Assembly: GCA_016716765.1 (NCBI GenBank) | Contig: JADJVA010000001.1 | Span: 1-64,000, forward strand | Source of the DNA: Bdellovibrionales bacterium | GTDB lineage: Bacteria; Bdellovibrionota; Bdellovibrionia; Bdellovibrionales; UBA1609 | Length of the DNA stretch: 64,000 bases | Direction of reading: 5' to 3' | Shown here: positions 37,336 through 45,844 of the stretch, piece by piece | Layout: each line of letters starts with the position of its first letter | How positions within the stretch are numbered: the first letter of the stretch is position 1 | The notes under the pieces: generated by a model | Seen by the model: the letters and a program-made list of their open reading frames with translations, nothing else | Told to the model about the DNA's origin: nothing | Database searches by the model: none | Translations under genes and position numbers: made by a program

Positions 37336-38124
37336 CTAGAAATCGTCATCTTCTCGTGAATGAGTGTCAGAGGCCCCACGGACTTCGTCGAGAATACTGC
37401 TATCCTCTTCAAAATCACTGTCTTCCCCACCTGATTCGTCAATTTCAAGCTCCTGAATCGCGGCCATGAAATCCTTTTCTGTCCTCAGGTCACGACGAAT
37501 CATCTCGAGATATTTATCTGGATAACGCGATGTCAGTTCTTCAATGTAATGAATGAGCTTCCCATCACACAGAATCTTCTTGCGTTGCTGAATCTTCTTC
37601 CAAAAAAGCAAATAGTGGTATCGGCAATAACTCTCAACAATTGCAAGCTGGTCACAGTCCCTGCGTCGGCAATATCTTCGTCCCTCAGCATCAGTGAGAA
37701 CAATCTCTTCAGGCGGCCTTGATTCAATTTCATGATCACCGCCATCATCAGAGTCTCCTAGGTCCTCCGCAGACGCCTGCGCCGCAGGAGCCTCCTTCTT
37801 GGCTGTCGAAGAGACTTCTTTGTCTCTTCCCGTCTCAAGTTTGGGCTTCTTAGGCTTTTTATCGGTTTTCTTTTCTTTGGAGGAAACGTCCTCGTGAGCC
37901 GCTATCTTATCGTCGGTCTTTGCTTTCGGAACTCGATCTTTTTGATCTTTTAATTTGACCGTGACTCTTTGTGTCGATACTGCTTTCGGCCTCAGTTTTA
38001 CTTTAGGTTTAGCGACTTTTTTTGCCGGAACCTTTTTGGCCGATGCCTTTTTTACGACAGTCTTTTTTGGGGATACCGCTGCTTTTTTGGGGGTCTTTAC
38101 AACCTTTTTCTTTTTTTTAGCCAT
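37336..38124 (-). CDS. Histone H1-like Lys/Ala/Pro-rich protein with a Cys/His domain
   Basis: The first 60 residues are almost entirely Lys, Ala, Pro and Val (VKTPKKAAVSPKKTVVKKAS), like bacterial H1-type DNA-binding tails. A charged linker (about 60-145) follows. A conserved-looking domain then has YCRRRDCDQLAIVESYCRYH, a C-x5-C-x9-C-x3-H set that could bind zinc, and a helical end (WKKIQQRKKILCDGKLIHYI, RRDLRTEKDFMAAIQELEI). The C terminus is acidic (GGEDSDFEEDSSIL). DNA or RNA binding is likely by composition. It could also be a transcription or nucleoid factor. Confidence 0.72.
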   Translation of the reverse strand: MAKKKKKVVKTPKKAAVSPKKTVVKKASAKKVPAKKVAKPKVKLRPKAVSTQRVTVKLKDQKDRVPKAKTDDKIAAHEDVSSKEKKTDKKPKKPKLETGRDKEVSSTAKKEAPAAQASAEDLGDSDDGGDHEIESRPPEEIVLTDAEGRRYCRRRDCDQLAIVESYCRYHYLLFWKKIQQRKKILCDGKLIHYIEELTSRYPDKYLEMIRRDLRTEKDFMAAIQELEIDESGGEDSDFEEDSSILDEVRGASDTHSREDDDF

Positions 38125-38372
38125 GGGGATAATAGTTGAGTTATTTTTATACGGGCGTCAAGTGGTAAAAGGCTTCAGCCGAAAGGAGGAACCGCATTTT
38201 AGCTCTCCGTGGAAAAAGCAATACTTTGGTGCCGCTCATCCAATGTCGATAACCAGAGTTCATTAGGACGATGCATTGTTCTTTAGGATTCAAATCCTAA
38301 GTGAGTTACCATGTCCGCTCCCACCAATCAAAACTGGGCACGGCATCCACAACTTTAAAGGTTTGATCGGGT

Positions 38373-39806
38373 TTAGGCTACAAAACCGAGTGTGTTTATT
38401 AATTGATCTTCGCCTGAGAGTTCAACTGCGGAAGATCCCCTTATCGATTGCTTTAGTCGTCTTTCTATGAGGTATCTATCGGTTGAACACGCATTGACTC
38501 TTTTAGAAGAGACGCTGCCATTATCGGGATCCACTGTGATTGAGACCAGCTCTTCCTCCTGGTTCAAAACACAGAAACGATTCCCCAAGCCACCAAACTC
38601 ATACCTTGGATTATGTCCATATTGGTAAATGCCCTTTTTCACATCCTTATCCGTCAAAATCTGATAGTGAAAATGCTGATCAATAAGATTTACAAATTTT
38701 AACAGTTGCGGCATATTGCCCGATTTGATTGCTATTTCGTCATCGTGGTCTCCTAAGCGTGCTCCCTGAAAGTTCAAATCAATAACTACCGGATAACTAT
38801 CCGGCAACTGCCTGAAAAGGCGGTACAAGTTTTCATTGGTTGAAAAATCGCTAGAAATCATGGAGTCAATGAATGGGTTCTTTACATCAGTCACATCGTA
38901 TGGCAACCGAAACTCTCTAAAACCAAAAACGCTATCCATTTTCTCGGCCACTACTGGGTCTGGCACTACATGGGATGTTGCATCGGTGATCTTTTGCTTC
39001 GCCCTTGCAGCACAGTCAGCCAAATTCGCCATGAGCTTTGGCCCCCTATCGTAATAACGTTTGCGCAGAGCATGTTTGACATCCCCTGGCAATGAAAATT
39101 GGTCAAGCTTCTTCATAAAAGCTACGGAGACGTCCCATGTTTCACTCTTCTTAAGGTAGTCTAATGCGCCCAAAACATTATCGAGTGACTGAAGGAACTC
39201 ATCTTTTTTTGGAGCTCTGGGGCTTGGACTAACCAAGTTCCAGCCAAACCTCCAAACCACAACATCAGTAAAAGGGCCACACGCATTCTTAATGAATGAC
39301 TCTGTTGAAATACTTCGAACAATCAAAGCATACAAGGGGGTATAAACTCCTTTTTCGCATATAGACTCCGTGCTGCCTGGGTTCGCCTCACAGTAACCAT
39401 ATTTAATCTCCCTGTCCGTGTATGTACCATTGAAAGCATCTTCTAACAGCCAGCCTCCAATTCCTTTAATCTGATAAAAAAGAGCCTCAACTCCGTCGTT
39501 TTTGTAACTACTTTCAAGACTCCCCGGTTCAAATTTGTTTGCTAAGTGCGATATATAGCCATTGGTAAAGAATCGGATATAATCAGATTTAAAATCGCTG
39601 TAAGAGCTAAATGTCTCTTTAGTTGAACTGTCCCTATTAGCTTCTAGTTCATCTAAAGAAGCACTCATTACCTCAGATTTGATTTTGAAAACCTTAGGTG
39701 ACCAGGAGAAAAATTGATCCGAAATCTCAAGGCCCCCCTGAGATCGCCCGGAAGCGCTAAGCCCCACCGTCAACACTAAAACTAATATTTTTGGAAACTT
39801 ACCCAT
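38373..39806 (-). CDS. Secreted protein of unknown function
   Basis: 477 residues with a signal peptide (ILVLVLTVGLSASGRSQ). The mature part is mostly helical and contains scattered Cys residues (KYGYCEANPGSTESICEKG, IKNACGPFTD, NRFCVLNQEEEL, SKRVNACSTD), consistent with an extracytoplasmic protein. I do not recognise a domain. It is a stand-alone gene next to the intron/hicAB island. There is no known neighbour to suggest a role. Confidence 0.65.
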   Translation of the reverse strand: MGKFPKILVLVLTVGLSASGRSQGGLEISDQFFSWSPKVFKIKSEVMSASLDELEANRDSSTKETFSSYSDFKSDYIRFFTNGYISHLANKFEPGSLESSYKNDGVEALFYQIKGIGGWLLEDAFNGTYTDREIKYGYCEANPGSTESICEKGVYTPLYALIVRSISTESFIKNACGPFTDVVVWRFGWNLVSPSPRAPKKDEFLQSLDNVLGALDYLKKSETWDVSVAFMKKLDQFSLPGDVKHALRKRYYDRGPKLMANLADCAARAKQKITDATSHVVPDPVVAEKMDSVFGFREFRLPYDVTDVKNPFIDSMISSDFSTNENLYRLFRQLPDSYPVVIDLNFQGARLGDHDDEIAIKSGNMPQLLKFVNLIDQHFHYQILTDKDVKKGIYQYGHNPRYEFGGLGNRFCVLNQEEELVSITVDPDNGSVSSKRVNACSTDRYLIERRLKQSIRGSSAVELSGEDQLINTLGFVA

Positions 39807-40119
39807 CTGACCCCCTCAACATCGATAACTTCCCAGACTCACAATCAATTTGAATGAAACCCGTAAGAAATCAAGCCACAAATGGCAACATGGTGTGTGG
39901 TGTCCATTTTCCTGACTTCGACACAACACGCAATGATAAGTATTGATTTTTACATGCTAATTTTGGTCACCCACCATTCTAATGCAACCTTCGGCCCAAT
40001 TCATAGGGCACTAGGAGACAAAGCTCAACTCTTCTGTAGCGATGGGCTCATCGTCTCATCTTGAGACACCTTTAAAACGATTGCATAGAGATATCATATT
40101 TGATATCATTATTTTCATG
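39807..40119. other. Intergenic region upstream of the group II intron
   Basis: 313 bp with no credible gene. Its right end holds a 7-bp inverted repeat just before the intron. By position it should contain the original hicAB promoter and the promoter of the secreted-protein gene on the other strand. Confidence 0.55.
40091..40108 (+). promoter_or_regulatory. Inverted repeat before the intron insertion site
   Basis: GATATCA (40091-40097), loop TATT, TGATATC (40102-40108), then ATTATTTTC and the intron. Two readings fit. It may be the hicAB operator, since HicB-type antitoxins with a ribbon-helix-helix domain bind palindromes by their promoter. Or it may be a terminator-like stem, the preferred landing site of group IIC introns. 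The sequence alone does not decide. Confidence 0.5.
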
Positions 40120-40582
40120 TGCGCTGGGCGCTAAGCCGCAGCAAACCAGTGTGAACAGTTTAATGGACTATGCTGAGCCACACCAGAGTAATCCTAGAGA
40201 ATGGAGCTCTGTATCGAGTCTTGCAAGCTGGAAGGAAGCGGGGACCTCCGCCGAACGACCAGAGTGAAGCGTAGACAGAGAGACCATAGGCCGTAACGCA
40301 AGTGAAGATATTGAGCCTCGTCAGCTTAAGAATGAGGGTGCCGAGACTTTATGGAATGTGCCGCAAGGCAAGCGCGAAGGCAACATCTGAGGGGACATCA
40401 AACCCGAAGAACCCTCCGGGGTCCGAGTTCACGGCATGTGGTCAAGGTTTGCTGGAGGAACCCAGGAGATCCATAGAGGATCTGAAAGGAAACAAAGTGA
40501 GTGTACAAGATAATATAATCAAGACCTCACGATATCCTCTAGAGGAAGTCAGATCGTTTCATTTTAGCAAGGACGTGTGGTA

Positions 40583-41968
40583 ATGCACACTGAGCGAAGG
40601 GAACGACAGAATTTGAATCGTGGACACTCTTCCCCATCGAGTCGCAGAACTGGATACATGGGGTCAACAGCTCGCACGCTGGAGCTGAACAGTTGGGCAC
40701 GAATAGGTTTATCGGCGAAGACCCCTGATATTGTTTTCAACAATCTCTTCAGCCACATTCACGTGGAAAATCTTCGTCAGGCATTTCGAGCTTTGGATGG
40801 ATCCAAAGCACTAGGAATCGACGGCATAAGTAAAGCAGAATATGCAAAGGATCTCGATAGGAACCTGGAAGACTTGGTCTCAAGACTTCACATCGGCACC
40901 TATCGGCCGCAGGCTAAGAAGGAGATTCTGATCCCCAAACTCAACGGTAAAACAAGACCTATTGCTATTAGCTGCTTCGAGGATAAGCTCGTGGAATGGA
41001 CACTAGGAAAAATCCTAGACTCCGCCTACGATCCCCTGTTTATCAGGAACTCCTTTGGTTTTCGACCAGGAAAATCCCCTGACGATGCGATCAAGGCCAA
41101 CTTCAACATCCTCAAAGATGACAAAAGGCCTTTCGTTGTCGAAATTGACCTTGCGAACTTCTTCAACACAGTTTCTCACGAGAAATTGATGAAGATCCTC
41201 CGCAAGCGAATTAATGACCGAAAACTCTTGGGACTCATTGCAAGATTTCTCAAAGTTGACATCCTCAACCAAGAGGGATTGACCAACGCCACTGAAGTTG
41301 GCACCCCACAGGGATCAGTCATGTCTCCCATCCTATCAAATATCTTTCTACACTACGCCCTGGATACATGGTTTGTTGAAAACTATGCAAGCCAACAGGC
41401 CGTGATCGTGAGATATGCCGATGATGCGGTCTTCATGTTTAGCAAAGAGCAACAAGCAAAAGATTTCCTTGCTGCCCTTAGACTCAGACTTGCAGAATAC
41501 AACCTGAGTGTGAATGAAGACAAAACAGCCATCATCAACTTTGCCAAGGGCGAGGAAACTATTTTTAGTTTCCTTGGTTTCACTTTCTTCTGGAATAAAA
41601 GAAAAGGTTGGAACAAAATCAAGTTGGTTATAAAAACTCAACGCGACAAGCTGACAAAGAAAATCCAGGAATTCACCGAGTGGATCAAGCTAAACCGCGC
41701 TCGGATATCACGAAAAGAAATCTGGTCGATCGTGGCAGCGAAACTTCGCGGCCATTACAACTACTACGGATACTTTTGTAATCGGGGTAAGTTACAGCTC
41801 TTCTATAGCGGAGTGATCGGAGCCTTGTTTAAGTGGTTAAACAGGCGCTCTCAGAAGAAATCATTTACTTGGCCCGAGTTTCAACGGCTCCTCTCGAGAG
41901 AGCCATTGCCCGAGCCACCTGAAATGACGAAACTGAAAAACTTAGGATGGAGCCCTTATGCTAAATAA
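40583..41968 (+). CDS. ltrA: Group II intron reverse transcriptase/maturase
   Basis: Copies the intron RNA during retrohoming and helps it fold for splicing. ATG 40583 has AAGGA 9 nt upstream. RT blocks are visible: FRALDGSKALGIDGISKAEY, LIPKLNGKTRPIAISCFEDK, NSFGFRPGKSPDDAIKANF, VEIDLANFFNTVSHEKLM, GTPQGSVMSPILSNIFLHYA and catalytic VIVRYADDAVFMFSK (YADD). The thumb/X domain includes LRGHYNYYGYFCNRGKLQLF and LFKWLNRRSQKKSFTWPEF. No C-terminal HNH endonuclease is seen. All catalytic residues are intact, so the element may still move. Confidence 0.93.
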   Translation: MHTERRERQNLNRGHSSPSSRRTGYMGSTARTLELNSWARIGLSAKTPDIVFNNLFSHIHVENLRQAFRALDGSKALGIDGISKAEYAKDLDRNLEDLVSRLHIGTYRPQAKKEILIPKLNGKTRPIAISCFEDKLVEWTLGKILDSAYDPLFIRNSFGFRPGKSPDDAIKANFNILKDDKRPFVVEIDLANFFNTVSHEKLMKILRKRINDRKLLGLIARFLKVDILNQEGLTNATEVGTPQGSVMSPILSNIFLHYALDTWFVENYASQQAVIVRYADDAVFMFSKEQQAKDFLAALRLRLAEYNLSVNEDKTAIINFAKGEETIFSFLGFTFFWNKRKGWNKIKLVIKTQRDKLTKKIQEFTEWIKLNRARISRKEIWSIVAAKLRGHYNYYGYFCNRGKLQLFYSGVIGALFKWLNRRSQKKSFTWPEFQRLLSREPLPEPPEMTKLKNLGWSPYAK

Positions 41969-41987
41969 ACACGAAACAAATTTTGAA

Positions 41988-42020
41988 GAGCCCGTTGCGG
42001 GAAATCCGCACGGCGGGTTC
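41988..42020 (+). ncRNA. Group II intron domain V
   Basis: A 33-nt hairpin. GAGCCCGTTGCGG pairs with CCGCACGGCGGGTTC around a GAAA-type loop, and the catalytic AGC is in the lower stem. It begins 19 nt after the maturase stop, the usual place, and is followed by the domain VI stem GGAGCTTGCTCC and onward. Confidence 0.85.
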
Positions 42021-42065
42021 TGTGAGGAGCTTGCTCCTTCCAGATGGAAGGAGTAGGTTTACTCG

Positions 42066-42284
42066 ATGGGTAAGACCGAGAAGCTGTTAGCAAAACTGAA
42101 AAATGGGACAATCTCGGCACAGGAAATTAGAACGCTTTTAGGTCAACTTGGATGGATTTTAGCTAGGAAAAAAGGTTCACATGAGCAATGGCTGAAGAAC
42201 GGTAAAGTGTTAACTCTTGCGACTCACTCGAAAGATCTAAAGCCCTATCAGATAAAGCAGGTCTCAAAAGCATTGGAGGAATAA
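42066..42284 (+). CDS. hicA: HicA-type mRNA interferase toxin
   Basis: The 72-residue protein fits HicA (YcfA-like, dsRBD fold): KNGTISAQEIRTLLGQLGW, then KKGSHEQWLKNGK with the catalytic His in GSH, and LKPYQIKQVSKALEE. HicA cleaves mRNA and tmRNA when free of HicB. The gene starts exactly at the group II intron boundary. The only ribosome site visible (AAGGAG, about 12 nt upstream) lies in intron domain VI. Its stop overlaps hicB by 1 nt. The frame is intact. Whether it is expressed depends on transcription through the intron. Confidence 0.9.
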   Translation: MGKTEKLLAKLKNGTISAQEIRTLLGQLGWILARKKGSHEQWLKNGKVLTLATHSKDLKPYQIKQVSKALEE

Positions 42285-42646
42285 TGGCATTGCCTAAAAA
42301 AGTAAAAGAACTGATTCCATACTATTCTTATAATATTCATTACTCAGATGAAGACGAAGCGTATGTTGTATCAGTGGCGGAACTTTCAGGTTGTATGACC
42401 CACGGCGAATCGCCGTCAGAGGCCTTGGAAATGGCACACGAGGCCGTTGAGGGACATCTCGAAGCTTTAATTTCTCAAAAACAGGGGATTCCCGAACCCA
42501 TTGCTAAAATTAAGGCGAGCGGAGATTTCCTCGTTAGGAGTAATCCTCAGCTCCATCAACGATTGATTCGCAAGTCGCACGAAGAAGGCTACAAAAGCCT
42601 AAATAAATTTGTAGTCGATAAACTTGAAGAGCTTGTTGAGAAATAG
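42284..42646 (+). CDS. hicB: HicB-type antitoxin
   Basis: 120 residues. The N-terminal partial RNase H-like domain reads YNIHYSDEDEAYVVSVAELS, GCMTHGESPSEALEMAHEAV and EGHLEALISQKQGIPEP. A C-terminal ribbon-helix-helix-like part is NPQLHQRLIRKSHEEGYKSL then NKFVVDKLEELVEK, likely to bind the operon palindrome. ATG 42284 overlaps the hicA TAA, so translation is coupled. HicB neutralises HicA and represses the operon. The toxin-first order matches most hicAB loci. Confidence 0.92.
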   Translation: MALPKKVKELIPYYSYNIHYSDEDEAYVVSVAELSGCMTHGESPSEALEMAHEAVEGHLEALISQKQGIPEPIAKIKASGDFLVRSNPQLHQRLIRKSHEEGYKSLNKFVVDKLEELVEK

Positions 42647-42808
42647 CTTCCTGATCTTTATCGCAATCTTTTCGAGTTTCGATCTTTTCAGATGAGGTTA
42701 TGTGGATAAGCGGGTCGTGCATCAGCTTCCGTGACTAATGCTCCGAGCATTATGTCAGCTGAAGCTGTTGATCGTTTAATTTTCTCAGTGCTCTGCAAAG
42801 ATTGAAGC
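42647..42808. other. Intergenic remnant between hicB and the transposase relic
   Basis: About 160 bp with no credible ORF. The minus-strand frame that leaves the relic (GKIKRSTASAD-like) may continue here as further transposase debris. No clear inverted repeat or target duplication was found by eye. Confidence 0.35.
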
Positions 42809-43295
42809 CTATAGAGCGAGCGATGGCCAGACATCTCCATTGCCGGTGTTGATTTCACATTCGGTTTGTTGAATCCAATTTAGGTCCCTTCTACCTGGGC
42901 CCGCTCTCGCCTGATCTTTTTTGACAGATGCTACAAATCCTGTCTCCAAAAAATATCGGATCTGCGGCAATAGTCTTTCCATCACGCCCGATAATTTTTT
43001 CAGCTCTCGTTCCGTCTTGCTGGTGCATAGCACGCGATTAGGTCTTCAGGGCCTGACGGTAAGTGATTTGTCTCACCGACATCAGGGCCACGTCCCCTAG
43101 CAGTTCCCGATAGTGGGGCTCTGGTCTAACAAGGGCCTTGACCTTGGAGGCTCTGATGTTCATCGCCATTTCGATCATCTTTGGCCACTGGATCAATTTT
43201 GTCAGTTGCAATAACTCGTGATTTTCTTTGATGCGAATGTCTGCTTGTATAGGGTGACTCTGATCGAAGAATCCGACCTGTCGGGGATTTCTCAT
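42809..43295 (-). pseudogene. Transposase relic (DDE type), internally deleted
   Basis: The first frame (43295-43038) reads HPIQADIRIKENHELLQLTK, KVKALVRPEPHYRELLGDVA and LMSVRQITYRQA. This matches the usual start of IS5/IS1182-like transposases, where a HYRE-LG-LMR-R-TYR block is followed by the catalytic domain. That domain is missing. A second frame (43033-42809) looks like the family's tail (ERLLPQIRYFLETGFVASVK). The DDE core has been lost, so the element is dead. The exact IS family is uncertain. It lies just downstream of hicAB. Confidence 0.55.
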
Positions 43296-43405
43296 GGTGA
43301 TTGTTCCTCTGAAAGCTTGATTGAGTTTGCACGATCACAGAATGAAAGATTCTGGAAAATAATCAAGTTCTCAGAGCGAATATGTCGCTGAACTCCGAAC
43401 TCGCT

Positions 43406-44485
43406 CTACTTGATCCTAATATTGCCCTCAGTGGTCCGAACATACACTGAGCCAGCAACCTCCCCGCGAAGTTTACCTTTTGAAGATTTCAGGTTGGGTG
43501 AGCGAGTGACGGCCAAGAATGCTGGCAATACCAATTGACCCTCGGCAGTCGCTACATTAACAGATGCTCCAGAATTTGGAAGAGTGAGGTTGACATTGCC
43601 CTCCTTGGACTGAATCCTCACGTCAGCATCTCCGAAAACATTTGCTGTTACAGACCCTCCTCCGCTTTGACCTCGAAGCTCACCGCTGAGCTTGTCGATC
43701 ATCAGATTGGCCCGAATATTTTGAAAATCAAGACGACCTTTGATCCCCTCTATTTTGACCTGACCAGCAGTCGTCACCAAATGAAGCCCGCCCTCTAAAT
43801 CTGCGACACGAGTTTCGCCAGTAAAATTTTCTAAATCGATTTTTCCTTTAATATTAGCAAGTTGAACTTTTGAATTGAAGCAATCAACAACGACATTCCC
43901 CTCTCTTCCGACAACCGAAAGCTCCCCACTGCTATTTCTCAGGGTCGCCTCTCCCTTTCCTCCATGCAGTCGCAAACTACCTTTCAAGAGGTGGGCTGAT
44001 ACGGGAGCGCTCCAGTTTTCTATGGCGACCTGGCCCTTCCGCCACGAGATTTCGAGCGGAACCGAAGGAGCCGTGATCTCAAGATAAAACTGAGGAACCC
44101 CACCCATCAGCAGTTTTGCCCAGCTCGACTTGCTTTGGGGTGAGTGAATGGCCGCCTCGATGATATCCCCCTTGCGTTGCAAACTGAAATTCCATTCGTC
44201 CAAAACAGACTTCGCCTCTGCACTCATCTTTGCTGGATTTTCTTGTTTTACGCGTATACTCAACTCCCGAGAACCGGAAGGTTTTCCTTCGACCTTGATG
44301 GTCCCTTCAAATCCCTGCACCACCAATCTATCGTTTGGTTTCACCTCAATGACCAATGGTTTGTAATCGATAACGGCCGAGTGAGCCTGTGGAGCTGTCA
44401 CTCCACCAACCACCACTACCAGGAGAATCCCCATAGATAAGTTCAGCGACCCGCGTGTCCACTTCACAAAGTTGCTCCTTTTCAC
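43406..44485 (-). CDS. Exported DUF4097-like beta-helix protein
   Basis: After a signal peptide (MGILLVVVVGGVTAPQAHS), the 359-residue protein is built of short repeating strands typical of DUF4097/adhesin-like beta solenoids: GFEGTIKVEGKPSGSRELSI, EGNVVVDCFNSKVQLANIKG, KIDLENFTGETRVADLEGG, VYVRTTEGNIRIK. Such proteins are exported and often envelope associated; their ligands are mostly unknown. It is a stand-alone gene divergent from the thiolase operon. Confidence 0.78.
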   Translation of the reverse strand: MKRSNFVKWTRGSLNLSMGILLVVVVGGVTAPQAHSAVIDYKPLVIEVKPNDRLVVQGFEGTIKVEGKPSGSRELSIRVKQENPAKMSAEAKSVLDEWNFSLQRKGDIIEAAIHSPQSKSSWAKLLMGGVPQFYLEITAPSVPLEISWRKGQVAIENWSAPVSAHLLKGSLRLHGGKGEATLRNSSGELSVVGREGNVVVDCFNSKVQLANIKGKIDLENFTGETRVADLEGGLHLVTTAGQVKIEGIKGRLDFQNIRANLMIDKLSGELRGQSGGGSVTANVFGDADVRIQSKEGNVNLTLPNSGASVNVATAEGQLVLPAFLAVTRSPNLKSSKGKLRGEVAGSVYVRTTEGNIRIK

Positions 44486-44665
44486 TTGCCCGTGATGATA
44501 GCCAAGGACTCACCAATTAGCACCTGTTCCCTTTGATGACACAGTGAGTTTTAAGTTGAAGCGCGGACTCATACGATTGACAAGATATCTTGTGATTTCC
44601 CACAATCAGATCGATCCGAATCCGACCGAAATCGTTTGATTTTCTTTTACAAACTGGAGGTCCCC

Positions 44666-45844
44666 GTGTCTCAAGCAGTTTATGTCGTCAGCGCTCAGAG
44701 AACTCCAATTGGTGCCTTCCAAGGCGCTCTCAGCTCCCTTCCTGCACCACAACTTGGAGCCGCGGCCATCAAATCAGCTTTAGAAAAAGCCGATCTAAAA
44801 TCAGAATTTATCGATGAGTGCATCATGGGCCATGTTCTCACCGCAGGAACAGGCCAAGCTCCTGCACGACAGGCCGCGCTCGCTGCAGGGCTCTCCCCGT
44901 CCACACCTTGCTTAACGATAAATAAAGTGTGCGGATCAGGTCTCAAAGCCATCATGCTGGGAATGGACTCCATTCGTCTTGGACAGAGCGAAATCGTCGT
45001 CGCCGGCGGACAGGAAAACATGAGTTTAGCTCCCCACCTGTTAATGAATTCGCGCAGCGGATACCGGCTGGGCCACGTTCAAACATTAGATTCGCTTCTT
45101 CAAGATGGCCTTTGGGATCCTTACCATCATTGGCATATGGGACAGGCAGCGGAATTGTGCGCGAGCGAACATAAAATCTCTCGAGAGGAGCAAGATAAGT
45201 TTGCAATTGAGTCCTATGAATGGGCACAACGAGCCCAAAAGTCTGGAACTTTTGATGATGAAATTGTTCCCGTGAAGATTTCAGAAAAAAAGGAAACTGT
45301 GACTGTCGATAAAGATGAGGAGCCCGCCAACGCAAGATTTGATAAAATGCCGGGATTGCGCCCCGCCTTTGAAAAAGATGGAACTATCACGGCGGCCAAT
45401 GCGAGTAAAATCAATGATGGCGGAGCAGCCGTTGTCTTGGCTTCCGAAAAAGCTGTTAAAAAATATCAGCTCAAGCCAATAGCAAAAATCGTCAATCATG
45501 CAAGTTTTGCTCAAGAGCCCAAATGGTTTACGACAGCTCCAGTCGGAGCAATGAAAAAATCTCTCCTATTGGCCGGATTGAAAGCCCAGGATATCGGCCT
45601 TTGGGAAATAAACGAGGCCTTCAGCGTTGTCACCTTAGTAGCGATGAAAGAGCTGGGGTTGAATCGCCAACAAGTCAATGTCAACGGCGGAGCGGTCGCG
45701 CTGGGCCACCCGATAGGAGCCAGTGGAGCAAGGATTTTCACGACTCTGGTGCACGCTCTAAAAAAACAGAATCAAAGTTTTGGAATTGCCAGTCTCTGCA
45801 TTGGTGGAGGTGAGGCCGTTTCTGTATTGGTGGAAAGAGTATGA
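44666..45844 (+). CDS. atoB: Acetyl-CoA C-acetyltransferase (thiolase)
   Basis: Condenses two acetyl-CoA to acetoacetyl-CoA, or runs in reverse. GTG 44666 has GGAGG 5-8 nt upstream, giving MSQAVYVVSAQRTPIGAFQG. Catalytic features are the nucleophile Cys in CLTINKVCGSGLKAIMLGMD, then NVNGGAVALGHPIGASGAR with the active His, and the second Cys in ASLCIGGGEAVS. About 392 residues, standard length. Its TGA overlaps the scoA ATG, so thiolase, ScoA and ScoB form one operon. The set interconverts acetoacetate and acetyl-CoA, useful for burning or making ketone-body or PHB-derived carbon. Confidence 0.93.
   Translation: MSQAVYVVSAQRTPIGAFQGALSSLPAPQLGAAAIKSALEKADLKSEFIDECIMGHVLTAGTGQAPARQAALAAGLSPSTPCLTINKVCGSGLKAIMLGMDSIRLGQSEIVVAGGQENMSLAPHLLMNSRSGYRLGHVQTLDSLLQDGLWDPYHHWHMGQAAELCASEHKISREEQDKFAIESYEWAQRAQKSGTFDDEIVPVKISEKKETVTVDKDEEPANARFDKMPGLRPAFEKDGTITAANASKINDGGAAVVLASEKAVKKYQLKPIAKIVNHASFAQEPKWFTTAPVGAMKKSLLLAGLKAQDIGLWEINEAFSVVTLVAMKELGLNRQQVNVNGGAVALGHPIGASGARIFTTLVHALKKQNQSFGIASLCIGGGEAVSVLVERV

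Larger units (their letters stand above)
40120..42067 (+). mobile_element. Group II intron with encoded maturase
   Basis: The 5' end is GTGCGC at 40120, matching the GUGYG rule. About 460 nt of structured, ORF-free RNA (domains I-III) precede the reverse transcriptase/maturase. Domain V (41988-42020) is GAGCCCGTTGCGGGAAATCC followed by GCACGGCGGGTTC, a good hairpin with the AGC triad. Domain VI follows, and the 3' end is best placed at AT 42066-42067. The short DI-III and the lack of a visible HNH domain suggest a IIC-like intron, but I did not fold it. The 3' boundary coincides with the first two bases of the hicA start codon. Confidence 0.85.

Noticed and set aside
37955..38266. Plus-strand ORF of 103 Phe/Thr/Ala-rich residues
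   Set aside because: It is the complement of the Lys/Ala/Pro repeat codons of the H1-like gene; composition explains the open frame.
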